Shown here: piece after piece, positions 17,281 through 25,628 of the stretch
How the letters are laid out: the number at the start of each line of letters is the position of its first letter
Position numbering within the stretch: the first letter of the stretch is position 1
Assembly (NCBI RefSeq): GCF_018613795.1
Contig: NZ_JAGGPN010000038.1
Coordinates: 186,001-250,000 of the forward strand
DNA from: Arthrobacter sp. ISL-65
GTDB taxonomy: Bacteria > Actinomycetota > Actinomycetes > Actinomycetales > Micrococcaceae
Direction: 5' to 3'
DNA length: 64,000 bases
The notes under the pieces: generated by a model
Database searches by the model: none
Seen by the model: the letters and a program-made list of their open reading frames with translations, nothing else
Told to the model about the DNA's origin: nothing
Made by a program: the position numbers and the translations under genes

Positions 17281-18963
17281 GTGAGTGAATTGCATACCCA
17301 CCAGCTTCTTTCTGACGACTCCGGCACCGAGACCATCGAGCCGGAAGAAACCATCATCTCGGATGAGAAGCCGCACGAAATAGCCGAAAAGTCGTTTGCG
17401 GACCTCGACGTCCGTGCTGACATCGTTGAATCCCTTGCCGACGCCGGCATCACGCACCCCTTCCCTATCCAGGCCATGACTCTGCCAGTGGCGCTGTCCG
17501 GCCACGACATCATCGGCCAGGCCAAGACTGGAACGGGCAAGACCCTCGGCTTCGGCATTCCTGCGCTGCAGCGCGTGGTGGGCCGCGATGACGCCGGCTT
17601 CGATAAACTGCCCGCTCCCGGCGCACCGCAGGCCATGGTGATCGTTCCCACGCGTGAGCTCGCCGTGCAGGTTGCCAACGACCTCCAGACGGCATCCCGC
17701 AAGCGCAACGCCCGGATCGCCACGATTTACGGCGGACGCGCCTATGAGCCGCAGATCGACGCGCTGCAGAAGGGCGTCGAGGTGGTGGTCGGCACGCCCG
17801 GCCGCCTGATCGACCTCTACAAGCAGAAGCACCTCGTCCTGAAGAACGTCAAGATCGTGGTGCTGGACGAAGCTGACGAGATGCTGGACCTCGGCTTCCT
17901 GCCCGACGTGGAGACCCTGATCGCCGGCACGCCGCCCGTTCGCCAGACGCTCCTGTTCTCGGCCACGATGCCGGGCCCGGTCATTGCCATGGCCCGCCGG
18001 TACATGACGCAGCCCACCCACATCCGCGCCGCGGATCCGGACGACGAGGGCCTGACCAAGCGCGACATCCGTCAGCTCATCTACCGTGCACACAGCATGG
18101 ATAAGATCGAGGTGGTCGCGCGTATCCTGCAGGCCCGCGGCCGCGGCCGCACCATCATCTTCACCAAGACCAAGCGCACTGCCGCAAAGGTTGCCGAGGA
18201 ACTCGTGGACCGCGGGTTCGCCGCCGCCGCCATCCACGGTGACCTCGGACAGGGCGCGCGCGAGCAGGCGCTCCGTGCCTTCCGCAACAACAAGGTGGAC
18301 GTCCTGGTGGCCACCGACGTCGCAGCCCGCGGCATCGACGTCGACGACGTCACTCACGTCATCAACTACCAGTGCGTCGAGGACGAGAAGATTTACCTGC
18401 ACCGCGTGGGCCGCACCGGCCGCGCCGGCAACAAGGGCACCGCCGTCACGTTCGTGGACTGGGACGACATGCCGCGCTGGGGCCTCATCAACAAGGCGCT
18501 GGGGCTGAGCGTTCCCGAGCCCGTCGAAACCTACTCCTCCTCAGCCCACCTGTACGAGGACCTGGACATCCCCGAGGGCACCAAGGGCCGGCTCCCGCGC
18601 AGCAAGCGCACCCTCGCCGGCGTCGACGCCGAGGTCCTGGAGGACCTGGGCGAGACCGGCAAGAAGAACAGCCGCTCCGGCGGCCGCGATTCCGGCCGCG
18701 ATTCCGGCCGCTCCGGCAGCAGGGAAGACAGCCGCCGCGGCGGTGACGCGGGCAAGCGATCGGGTGAGCGCCGCCGTCGTTCGTCAGATTCGGCCGCAGA
18801 TGCCGGAACCGGCCCTGCTTCCACCGCGACTACGACTGTTGAAGGTGAGCAGCCGGTACGTCCGCGCCGCAACCGCACCCGCACGCGCCGCCGCAACGGC
18901 GAAGTGGTCTCTGGCGGCGAATCCGCCGCAACCGGTTCGCAGCCCGGCACCGAGGCCCCATAG
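17281..18963 (+). CDS. DEAD-box ATP-dependent RNA helicase
   Basis: 560 residues. Q motif and motif I: HPFPIQAMTLPVALSGHDIIGQAKTGTGKTLGFG; Ia PTRELAVQV; II DEAD in VVLDEADEMLDLGF; III SAT; IV-VI IIFTKTK, VATDVAARGIDVDDVTHVINY, HRVGRTGRAG. All residues needed for ATP-dependent RNA unwinding are present. The C-terminal 130 residues are basic and Arg/Ser/Gly rich (RDSGRDSGRSGSRED, RRNRTRTRRRNG), a usual RNA-binding tail. GTG start after AAGGAAA. Closest named relative is probably RhlE/DeaD-like Rv3211. Followed 5 bases later by a methyltransferase gene. Confidence 0.93.
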   Translation: MSELHTHQLLSDDSGTETIEPEETIISDEKPHEIAEKSFADLDVRADIVESLADAGITHPFPIQAMTLPVALSGHDIIGQAKTGTGKTLGFGIPALQRVVGRDDAGFDKLPAPGAPQAMVIVPTRELAVQVANDLQTASRKRNARIATIYGGRAYEPQIDALQKGVEVVVGTPGRLIDLYKQKHLVLKNVKIVVLDEADEMLDLGFLPDVETLIAGTPPVRQTLLFSATMPGPVIAMARRYMTQPTHIRAADPDDEGLTKRDIRQLIYRAHSMDKIEVVARILQARGRGRTIIFTKTKRTAAKVAEELVDRGFAAAAIHGDLGQGAREQALRAFRNNKVDVLVATDVAARGIDVDDVTHVINYQCVEDEKIYLHRVGRTGRAGNKGTAVTFVDWDDMPRWGLINKALGLSVPEPVETYSSSAHLYEDLDIPEGTKGRLPRSKRTLAGVDAEVLEDLGETGKKNSRSGGRDSGRDSGRSGSREDSRRGGDAGKRSGERRRRSSDSAADAGTGPASTATTTVEGEQPVRPRRNRTRTRRRNGEVVSGGESAATGSQPGTEAP

Positions 18964-18968
18964 CCTCA

Positions 18969-19841
18969 ATGACTGAAACTGTCTGGGCGCCGGACGGCAG
19001 CAACCTGGTGGTGCACGCGGATAACGCGGACTTCCTCCCCACGCTGCCGGACGGCGCCTTCACACTCATTTACGTGGACCCGCCCTTCAACACCGGCAGG
19101 TCCCAGCAGCGCCAGGAAACAAGGATGGTGCTCAACGCCGACGGCGGCGGCGACCGGGTGGGCTTCAAGGGCCGCTCCTACGACACGATCAAGGGCGCCC
19201 TCCACCGCTACGACGACGCCTTCAGCGACTACTGGTCCTTCCTCGAGCCGCGCCTGGTGGAGGCATGGCGGCTCCTGGCCGACGACGGAACCCTGTACCT
19301 GCACCTTGACTACCGCGAGGTGCACTACGCCAAGGTGATGCTGGACGCCATCTTTGGCCGTGAATGCTTCCTGAACGAGATCATCTGGGCCTACGACTAC
19401 GGTGCACGCGCCAAAAACCGCTGGCCCACCAAACACGACAACATCCTCGTCTACGTCAAAAACCCGGCCAAGTACCACTTCAACAGCGTGGAAGTGGACC
19501 GGGAGCCCTACATGGCCCCGGGGCTCGTGACTCCGGCCAAGCGTGAGCTGGGCAAGCTGCCCACGGACGTCTGGTGGCACACCATCGTCTCCCCCACTGG
19601 CAAGGAAAAGACCGGCTATCCCACGCAGAAACCCGAGGGCCTCGTGCGGCGGGTTGTTGCCGCGTCCAGCCGCCCGGGTGACTGGTGCCTCGACTTCTTC
19701 GCCGGTTCCGGCACACTCGGCGCAGTGGCCGCGAAGCTGGGCCGCCGCTTTGTGTGCGTGGACCAGAACCAGCCGGCCATCGACGTCATGGCCAAGCGGC
19801 TCGGGGCGCACGCCGAGATCGCCTCCTACCCGCCCGTGTAG
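18969..19841 (+). CDS. Orphan site-specific DNA methyltransferase, beta-class amino-methyltransferase
   Basis: 290 residues. Catalytic motif IV is DPPF in IYVDPPFNTGR near residue 36, and the AdoMet motif I (DFFAGSGTLGAVAAKLGRRFVCVDQN) comes near the C terminus, which is the order of beta-class N6-adenine or N4-cytosine methylases. The TPWHTIV-like PTDVWWHTIV and YPTQKPEGLVRRVV segments are also typical. No restriction endonuclease or specificity subunit is nearby, so it is an orphan. It follows the helicase by 5 bases, and seems to share its transcript. Target sequence unknown. Confidence 0.88.
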   Translation: MTETVWAPDGSNLVVHADNADFLPTLPDGAFTLIYVDPPFNTGRSQQRQETRMVLNADGGGDRVGFKGRSYDTIKGALHRYDDAFSDYWSFLEPRLVEAWRLLADDGTLYLHLDYREVHYAKVMLDAIFGRECFLNEIIWAYDYGARAKNRWPTKHDNILVYVKNPAKYHFNSVEVDREPYMAPGLVTPAKRELGKLPTDVWWHTIVSPTGKEKTGYPTQKPEGLVRRVVAASSRPGDWCLDFFAGSGTLGAVAAKLGRRFVCVDQNQPAIDVMAKRLGAHAEIASYPPV

Positions 19842-19866
19842 GTACCCGCCCAGGTGGGTCGCAGCA

Positions 19867-19896
19867 CAGGGCGTTCCCAGCGCTGGGAACGCCCTG
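19867..19896. repeat. 30-bp perfect palindrome, copy 1
   Basis: CAGGGCGTTCCCAGC followed by its exact reverse complement, between the convergent methyltransferase and PHP genes. The matching copy at 37636-37667 shares a further 9-10 bases on each side (GGGT-GCAGC before, AA-TGC after). Here it could act as a bidirectional terminator, though no T run follows. Confidence 0.85.
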
Positions 19897-19914
19897 AAGT
19901 GCTACTTGCTTGGG

Positions 19915-20760
19915 TTAGCGGACGACGGCGGTGCCCGTGCCCAGCTCCTCGATCCGGCCGAGGACGTCCGGGGCGGTCAGGTTCTCGCCCAGCCGGTTGG
20001 GCTTGCCCAGGCCGTGGTAGTCCGAGGACCCGGTCACCACCAGCCCGTGCTGGGCGGCCAGCTTCCGCAGGAATTCCCGGCCCTCCTCGGGGTTGTCCCG
20101 GTGGTTGACCTCCAGGCCGGCCAGGCCGGCGTCGATCATGTCGTGGTACGTGCTTTCGCCCACCACCCGCCCCCGTGCGGAGGCGACGGGGTGGGCAAAG
20201 ACGGGAACGCCGCCGGCGGCGCAGACCAGTTCGACGGCGAGGGCCGGCGCCGGCGCGTAGTGCTGCACGAAATAGCGCGAATGGGAAGTAAGGATCGAGG
20301 TGAAGGCCTCGGAACGGTCCGCTACCACTCCCGCCGCCACCAGGGCGTCGGCGATGTGCGGCCGTCCCAGCGTGGCCCCCGGCGCCACATGGTGGATCAC
20401 GTCGTCCCAGCTCAGGGGGTAATCCTCGGCGAGCAGCGTGACCATGCGTTCGGCGCGGGTCAGGCGGGCCTCCCTGGCCTTCGTAATTTCCTCCAGCAGG
20501 CCCGGGTGCGTGGGGTCGTGCAGGTAGCTCAGGAGGTGGACGCTGATTCCTTGCTCCGTCCGGCAGGAAATCTCCATGCCGGGCACCAGTGCCACGCCGT
20601 GGTCAATCGCCGCCCGGGAGGCTTCCCCCCAACCGTCCGTGGAGTCATGGTCCGTCAGCGCAATGACGTTCAGCCCTGCCGCCGCCGCGGCCGCCATGAC
20701 CTCCGCCGGTGTCTCCGTGCCGTCGGAAATATTCGAGTGGGCGTGCAGATCTATCCTCAC
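19915..20760 (-). CDS. PHP-domain phosphoesterase
   Basis: 281 residues. Metal-binding motifs of the PHP family: RIDLHAHSNISDGTETP at the N terminus, ALTDHDSTDGWGEA, then VFAHPVA and TGSSDYHG near the C terminus. Related proteins (TrpH/YciV, RNase AM) hydrolyse nucleoside 3',5'-bisphosphates or 5' ends of RNA with divalent metal; that specific substrate is inference. GTG start at 20760 opens directly at the first motif. Convergent with the methyltransferase gene and separated by the palindrome. Confidence 0.85.
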   Translation of the reverse strand: MRIDLHAHSNISDGTETPAEVMAAAAAAGLNVIALTDHDSTDGWGEASRAAIDHGVALVPGMEISCRTEQGISVHLLSYLHDPTHPGLLEEITKAREARLTRAERMVTLLAEDYPLSWDDVIHHVAPGATLGRPHIADALVAAGVVADRSEAFTSILTSHSRYFVQHYAPAPALAVELVCAAGGVPVFAHPVASARGRVVGESTYHDMIDAGLAGLEVNHRDNPEEGREFLRKLAAQHGLVVTGSSDYHGLGKPNRLGENLTAPDVLGRIEELGTGTAVVR

Positions 20761-20865
20761 CAGCCCAGCCTAGTAGATGGCGGGCCCCTGTGGCCGGGAT
20801 GAGCGTGATTCTCCCTCCCGCGCCGGTGTTGGCCTAAGCCGCTCGGCTGGTGAGACTATTGGACG

Positions 20866-22455
20866 GTGAACGATGCAGACAACACCCACAACGGTGAAAA
20901 CACAACTTCCCAGCCCCTGGAAGAGCGCGTCAACAACCGCTCCCAGCGGCCCAGTTCCGCGGCTTTCAAGGCCTTCATGGCCAGCAACTGGGCGGCCGCG
21001 CCGCAGGTGACCCCTGAACGGGACGCCGTGGCCAGCCACGCCGCGAGGAGGCGCCGGGCCATCTCCGACCAGTTCAAGGGTGAACGTCTGGTGCTTCCGG
21101 CCGGGCCCCTGAAGGTCCGGTCCAACGACTGCGACTACCGTTTCCGGCCGCACTCCGGCTTCGCCCACCTCACCGGCCTCGGGCTGGACCATGAGCCCGA
21201 CGCCGTACTCATCTTCGAGCCCGTCGAGCAGGGAAAGGGCGACGACGGCGGCAGCCACCGCGCCACGCTCTACTTCCGGCCGCTGGCCGGGCGGGACACC
21301 GAACAGTTCTACGCCGACGCACGGTCGGGTGAATTCTGGATCGGGGCACGGCCCACGCTGGCCGAATTTGGGGCCCGGCTGGGAATCCCCACCGCCCACA
21401 TCGACGAACTCGAGATGGCCGTCACCAAGAACGTCGGCGCCCCCGAAATCGGCGGCATCTCCATCCGCCTGGTGCGCAAGGTGGACGAAAACATCGACGC
21501 GCTCGTGGACACGGCCCGCTACAACACCGCCAAGGACCCGGACAACCTGGACCTGGGCGTGCTGGACGCCCTCGACGAGAAGCTGTCCGAAGCACTCTCC
21601 GAACTGCGCCTGACCAAGGACGAGTGGGAAATCGGGCAGATGCAGATCGCCGTGGCCGCTACTGTGGAAGGCTTCACCGAAGTGGTCAAGGCCCTGCCCC
21701 GCGCCCTGACGCATTTCCGCGGCGAACGCGTGGTGGAAGGCGCCTTCTTCGCCCGCGCCAGGGAGGAAGGCAACGAACTCGGCTACGACACCATCGCCGC
21801 CTCTGGCAACAACGCCACCGTGCTCCACTGGACACGGAACACCGGCAAGGTCAACGCCGGGGAGCTCCTCCTGCTGGACGCCGGCGTGGAGGCCGATTCG
21901 CTCTACACCGCGGACATCACCCGCACGCTCCCGGCCAACGGCAAGTTCTCCGACGTGCAGCGCAAGGTCTACGAAGCGGTCCTGGACGCGGCCGACGCCG
22001 GCTTCGCGGCCGCCCGGATCGGCGTGAAGTTCCGCGACATCCACACCGCCGCCACCACTGTCCTCGCGGAGCGGCTTGCGGAATGGGGCCTGCTCCCGGT
22101 CTCCGTCGAGGAGGCCCTTGGTGAGGACGGCCAGCAGCACCGGCGCTGGATGCCGCACGGCACCAGCCACCACCTCGGCCTCGACGTCCACGACTGCGCC
22201 CAGGCCAAGCGGGAACTCTACCTGGACGGCGTGCTGCGGGAGGGCATGGTCTTCACCATCGAACCGGGCCTGTACTTCAAGCAGGAAGACCTCGCCATAC
22301 CCGAGGAGTACCGCGGCATCGGCGTGCGCATCGAGGACGACATCCTGATGACGGCCGAGGGCCCCGTGAACCTTAGCGCGGCGCTCCCCCGCACCGCGGA
22401 CGACGTCGAGGCCTGGATGGCAGGCATCTACCAGGAAATCGACGCCAAGGGTTAA
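20866..22455 (+). CDS. pepP: Xaa-Pro aminopeptidase (aminopeptidase P, M24B)
   Basis: 529 residues. Removes N-terminal residues preceding proline. N-terminal creatinase-like domain to about 250, then the pita-bread fold with the two-metal ligands D-D-H-E-E: LLLDAGVEADSLYTADITRT (two Asp), HGTSHHLGLDVHD (His), FTIEPGLYF (Glu) and GIGVRIEDDIL (Glu). The N-terminal extension (about 50 residues, rich in Asn/Thr) is not conserved. GTG start. Followed by two stem-loops, so it is likely a single-gene unit. Confidence 0.92.
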   Translation: MNDADNTHNGENTTSQPLEERVNNRSQRPSSAAFKAFMASNWAAAPQVTPERDAVASHAARRRRAISDQFKGERLVLPAGPLKVRSNDCDYRFRPHSGFAHLTGLGLDHEPDAVLIFEPVEQGKGDDGGSHRATLYFRPLAGRDTEQFYADARSGEFWIGARPTLAEFGARLGIPTAHIDELEMAVTKNVGAPEIGGISIRLVRKVDENIDALVDTARYNTAKDPDNLDLGVLDALDEKLSEALSELRLTKDEWEIGQMQIAVAATVEGFTEVVKALPRALTHFRGERVVEGAFFARAREEGNELGYDTIAASGNNATVLHWTRNTGKVNAGELLLLDAGVEADSLYTADITRTLPANGKFSDVQRKVYEAVLDAADAGFAAARIGVKFRDIHTAATTVLAERLAEWGLLPVSVEEALGEDGQQHRRWMPHGTSHHLGLDVHDCAQAKRELYLDGVLREGMVFTIEPGLYFKQEDLAIPEEYRGIGVRIEDDILMTAEGPVNLSAALPRTADDVEAWMAGIYQEIDAKG

Positions 22456-22462
22456 GGGTTCG

Positions 22463-22490
22463 GTTCCAGGCGCCCGCGGACGCCTGGAAC
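22463..22490 (+). terminator. Stem-loop after pepP
   Basis: GTTCCAGGCG pairs exactly with CGCCTGGAAC around CCGCGGA-like loop bases. It begins 7 bases after the pepP stop. No T run follows directly, but a second hairpin does. Confidence 0.6.
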
Positions 22491-22500
22491 AAATGCAAAA

Positions 22501-22533
22501 GGGACGGCCACCGGATGATCCGGCGGCCGTCCC
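22501..22533. terminator. Bidirectional terminator between pepP and the stress-type protein gene
   Basis: GGGACGGCC pairs with GGCCGTCCC, with inner CCGG/CCGG pairing. AAAA precedes and TTATT follows, so it can serve both converging genes. Confidence 0.75.
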
Positions 22534-22549
22534 TTATTGCTGTACCTGG

Positions 22550-23554
22550 CTACTGCTGCTGTCCGTCCCGGCCCGGGTGGGCCTGGTTCGGATCCACCCG
22601 TACGCCATACTGCGGCCGCCCGTCGGGCAGGTCCGGGTAGCGGACGGCCGACGGCGGGCGCTGGCCCGTTGCCGGGGCGCCCTCCGCCGCCTGGCCCTGC
22701 TCGTTGGCAGCGGACTGCTGGCCGGAGCCGTTCGGCTGCTCCCCGTCATACTGCTGGCCCTGCTGGCCTGTGTGGTGCTGCTGCCCGCCCTGAACGTGCT
22801 GGCCTGTGCCATATTGCTGGTTGGGGTCCTGCGGCTGCCCGCCCTGTGGGTGCTGGCTGGCCCCGTACTGCTCGTTGGCGTCCTGGCTGCGCTGGCCGTA
22901 GGGATCGTTCCAGCCCGCCGGCCGCTGCGGCGCCTGCCCCTGGGACGGGGCCTGCGGCGGTCCCTGGTGCCGGCCCGGCTGCTGGTATGGCTGGTTCTGG
23001 TAGTCGTGCTGGGTGGACGACGCCGGGCGCGCACCCGGGGTCGTGTCGGACTGCGTCATCGGGAGCTGCTGGAGCAGCCGGCGCGCCTCCTGGGCCGCCT
23101 CGAAGGCCACGACGACGTCGTAATTGGTGGCAACCACCTGGCTGGTGGACGTGAAGTCGCGCTTGCCGCGCTGCATGGCGTAAGTGACGATCCCGAACAG
23201 CATGAAGAACGCCGCACCCATCAGCACCGAACTGATGATGGAAAACGTCCCGCCGGCAGGCGTGAAGAAGGAGAGCATGACGCCGACGAAGAGGCCGAAC
23301 CACATGCCGCTCAGGGCACCGGAGAGCGCCACGCGCGGGTAGCTGAGGCGGCCCGTCACCCGCTCCACCATCTTGAGGTCGTTCCCCACGATGGACACCA
23401 GGTGCACCGGGAACTGCTGGTCGGCGAGGTAGTCCACGGCCTTTTGGGCGTCCAGGTAAGAGGTATACGAGCCGACCGTGTCCCCCGTGGGGACAGTCTT
23501 CGACTCGTCCGAGCCGTTGGGCGCAGCCTTCGGAGCACCAAAAATGTTAGCCAT
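22550..23554 (-). CDS. General-stress-type membrane protein with Gln/Gly-rich tail
   Basis: 334 residues. Residues about 25-75 resemble the heat-induced stress protein YflT domain (VGSYTSYLDAQKAVDYLADQQFPVHLVSIVGNDLKMVERVTG). Two hydrophobic helices follow (ALSGALSGMWFGLFVGVMLSFF; IISSVLMGAAFFMLFGIV). The last 170 residues are low complexity, rich in Gln, Gly, Pro, Asn and Tyr, likely disordered. The ATG at 23554 (MANIFGAP) is preferred to that at 23572. Related actinobacterial proteins are annotated as general stress or magnesium-transporter-associated; role unknown. It is divergent from the MgtE-N/CBS gene with an 77-base spacer. Confidence 0.8.
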   Translation of the reverse strand: MANIFGAPKAAPNGSDESKTVPTGDTVGSYTSYLDAQKAVDYLADQQFPVHLVSIVGNDLKMVERVTGRLSYPRVALSGALSGMWFGLFVGVMLSFFTPAGGTFSIISSVLMGAAFFMLFGIVTYAMQRGKRDFTSTSQVVATNYDVVVAFEAAQEARRLLQQLPMTQSDTTPGARPASSTQHDYQNQPYQQPGRHQGPPQAPSQGQAPQRPAGWNDPYGQRSQDANEQYGASQHPQGGQPQDPNQQYGTGQHVQGGQQHHTGQQGQQYDGEQPNGSGQQSAANEQGQAAEGAPATGQRPPSAVRYPDLPDGRPQYGVRVDPNQAHPGRDGQQQ

Positions 23555-23619
23555 AACCCCATTCTTGCCCATAAGGATGGGTGAAAGCTGAAAATTCAGC
23601 TAAAAGAGAGCAGACTCGG

Positions 23620-23625
23620 TAGCCT
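23620..23625 (+). promoter_or_regulatory. -10 element for leaderless MgtE-N/CBS gene
   Basis: TAGCCT, six bases, then the GTG start at 23632. Same leaderless layout as at 15430, 33025, 37720, 44428 and 46096. Confidence 0.5.
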
Positions 23626-23631
23626 GTAGAG

Positions 23632-24915
23632 GTGAGCACGAATCCTACCCGCGTCTTTGTCGCGCGCCTCCTGGGACTGGACGTCTTCGATCCGTTGGGC
23701 GACCGTCTGGGGCGGCTGCGTGACGTCGTCGTGCTCTCCCGCGGAACCCGGGGCGCCCCGCACGTGGTGGGCATCGTCGTCGAAGTTCCCGGCAAGAAAC
23801 GCGTCTTCGTCCCCATGACCCGCATCACCTCCATCGACCAGACGCAGGTCATCTGCACCGGGCTGGTCAACCTCCGGCGCTTCGAACAGCGCGGCGCCGA
23901 AACCCTGGTGGTGGCCGAAATGTTCGACCGCCGGGTCACCCTGACGGACGGCAGCGGCGATGCCACCATCGAGGACATCGCCATGGACCAGCACCGCTCG
24001 GGCGACTGGTTCGTGAGCAAGCTGTTCGTCCGGCGCGGACATTCCCTGGCGCCCCTGAGCAGGCTGCGCCGCAACGAGACCATGATCATCGACTGGGCGG
24101 ACGCGCACCAGGGAGCCAAGACAGAACCGCAGGCCGCCACGCAGTTCGTGGCCAACCACGAGGACCTCAAGCCCGCGGACTTCGCCGAGGCGCTGCAGGA
24201 GATGAGCGACAAGCGGCGCTTCGAAGTAGCAAGCGAACTGCAGGACGAGCGGCTCGCGGACGTCCTGCAGGAGCTGCCAGAGGACGACCAGGTGGAAATC
24301 CTCTCCGCCCTCGACGTCCAGCGTGCCGCTGACGTCCTGGAGGAGATGGACCCCGATGATGCCGCCGACCTCCTCGGCGAGCTCCCGTCCGCCCAGGCGG
24401 AGGAACTCCTCCAGCTGATGGAGCCTGAAGGCGCGGAGGACGTCCGGCGCCTCCTCGAATACGACGAGGACACCGCCGGCGGCCTCATGACCCCTGTCCC
24501 CGTCATCCTGCCGCCCGAAGCCACGGTGGCGGAGGCCCTCGCCCACGTCCGGCGCGAGGAACTCTCCCCTGCCCTCGCCTCGTCCATCTTCATCGCCCGT
24601 CCTCCGCTTGAAACCCCCACCGGCCGGTTCCTCGGCGTGGTGCATATCCAGCAGCTGCTGCGCTTCCCGCCGTTCGAGTCGCTGGGCAACCTCGTGGACA
24701 AGAACCTGGAGCCGCTCTCGGACCTGGCCCACATCAGCGAAGTCGCGCGCACCCTCGCCACGTACAACCTGAACTCCCTGCCGGTGGTCAACCAGGCAGG
24801 CCGGCTGGTTGGCGCAGTGACAGTGGACGACGTCCTGGACCATCTGCTGCCCGATGACTGGCGGGCAAACGACGGCGAGGCCCCGGTTAGGAAGCTTGGT
24901 GGCCGCATTGGCTGA
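23632..24915 (+). CDS. PRC-barrel, MgtE-N and CBS domain protein without a transport domain
   Basis: 427 residues. Order: PRC-barrel-like repeats (residues about 10-140), a MgtE intracellular N domain made of helical repeats (LADVLQELPEDDQVEILSALDVQRAADVLEEMDPDDAADLLGELPSAQAEELLQLM), then two CBS motifs (about 285-415). The membrane domain of true MgtE channels is absent. It matches actinobacterial Rv1232c-type proteins. It overlaps the DUF1003 membrane-protein gene by 17 bases, so the pair may form a two-part Mg-responsive complex; that is inference. Confidence 0.88.
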   Translation: MSTNPTRVFVARLLGLDVFDPLGDRLGRLRDVVVLSRGTRGAPHVVGIVVEVPGKKRVFVPMTRITSIDQTQVICTGLVNLRRFEQRGAETLVVAEMFDRRVTLTDGSGDATIEDIAMDQHRSGDWFVSKLFVRRGHSLAPLSRLRRNETMIIDWADAHQGAKTEPQAATQFVANHEDLKPADFAEALQEMSDKRRFEVASELQDERLADVLQELPEDDQVEILSALDVQRAADVLEEMDPDDAADLLGELPSAQAEELLQLMEPEGAEDVRRLLEYDEDTAGGLMTPVPVILPPEATVAEALAHVRREELSPALASSIFIARPPLETPTGRFLGVVHIQQLLRFPPFESLGNLVDKNLEPLSDLAHISEVARTLATYNLNSLPVVNQAGRLVGAVTVDDVLDHLLPDDWRANDGEAPVRKLGGRIG

Positions 24916-25618
24916 AAACACGGCAAAGGCAACGCGACCGAGCGGAAAGCCGGCAGCCCAGGGAAGCCTGGACACGCCGCTGAGCGGCCGCCAGCGCATG
25001 CTCCCCAAGTTCTCGCCCAACCCTGATGCGTTCGGGCACGCGACGGAGGGCTTCGCCCGCTTCATGGGCACGCCGCAGTTCCTGCTCTACATGACCGTGT
25101 TCTGTGTATTCTGGCTGGCCTGGAATACCTTCGCGCCCACGGCTTGGCAGTTCGACAAGGTTGAGCTCGGGTTTACGCTCCTGACGCTGATGCTGTCCCT
25201 GCAGGCCTCGTACGCCGCACCGCTGCTGCTCCTCGCGCAGAACCGCCAGGACGACCGAGACCGCGTGTCGCTGCAGCAGGACCGCCAGCGGGCGGAGCGC
25301 AACCTGTCGGACACCGAATACCTCACGCGGGAACTGGCCTCACTGCGGATCGCGCTGCGTGAAGTGGCCACCCGCGACTACGTCCGGGCGGAACTGCGCA
25401 GCCTGCTGGAGGACCTGCTGGAGGCCCAGGAGGAGCTCCGCACGCATGAACCCTCCGGGCCCGGAAGCCATGAATCGCCGCGCGAGCTGGTCCGCGAAAA
25501 GCTGAAGGAGAAGCGGGAGAAGCAACGCAATCCCCGCACCCAGCAGATCCCCAAGGTCAAGTCTGAAAAAACGCGGCAGGGCCGGGCAGCCCACCGACCC
25601 ACCTCTCCCGAAAGCTGA
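24899..25618 (+). CDS. DUF1003 membrane protein
   Basis: 239 residues. The DUF1003 core has two membrane helices: FLLYMTVFCVFWLAWNTF and FTLLTLMLSLQASYAAPLLLLAQNRQDDRD. A long charged coiled-coil tail follows (DRQRAERNLSDTEYLTRELASLRIALREV..., LREKLKEKREKQR). GTG at 24899 with AGGA 7 bases upstream was chosen over the ATG at 24854, which has no ribosome-binding site. Overlaps the preceding CBS gene and is 10 bases before mrp: a three-gene operon as in other actinobacteria. Confidence 0.85.
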   Translation: MAALAENTAKATRPSGKPAAQGSLDTPLSGRQRMLPKFSPNPDAFGHATEGFARFMGTPQFLLYMTVFCVFWLAWNTFAPTAWQFDKVELGFTLLTLMLSLQASYAAPLLLLAQNRQDDRDRVSLQQDRQRAERNLSDTEYLTRELASLRIALREVATRDYVRAELRSLLEDLLEAQEELRTHEPSGPGSHESPRELVREKLKEKREKQRNPRTQQIPKVKSEKTRQGRAAHRPTSPES

Positions 25619-25628
25619 GCACCACGGC

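Noticed and set aside
17128-18402. 424-codon open frame antisense to the DEAD-box helicase
   Set aside because: It follows the high GC third positions of the sense gene, and its translation is the Val/Asp/Gly/His-rich type seen in all shadow frames here; no domain and no ribosome-binding site.
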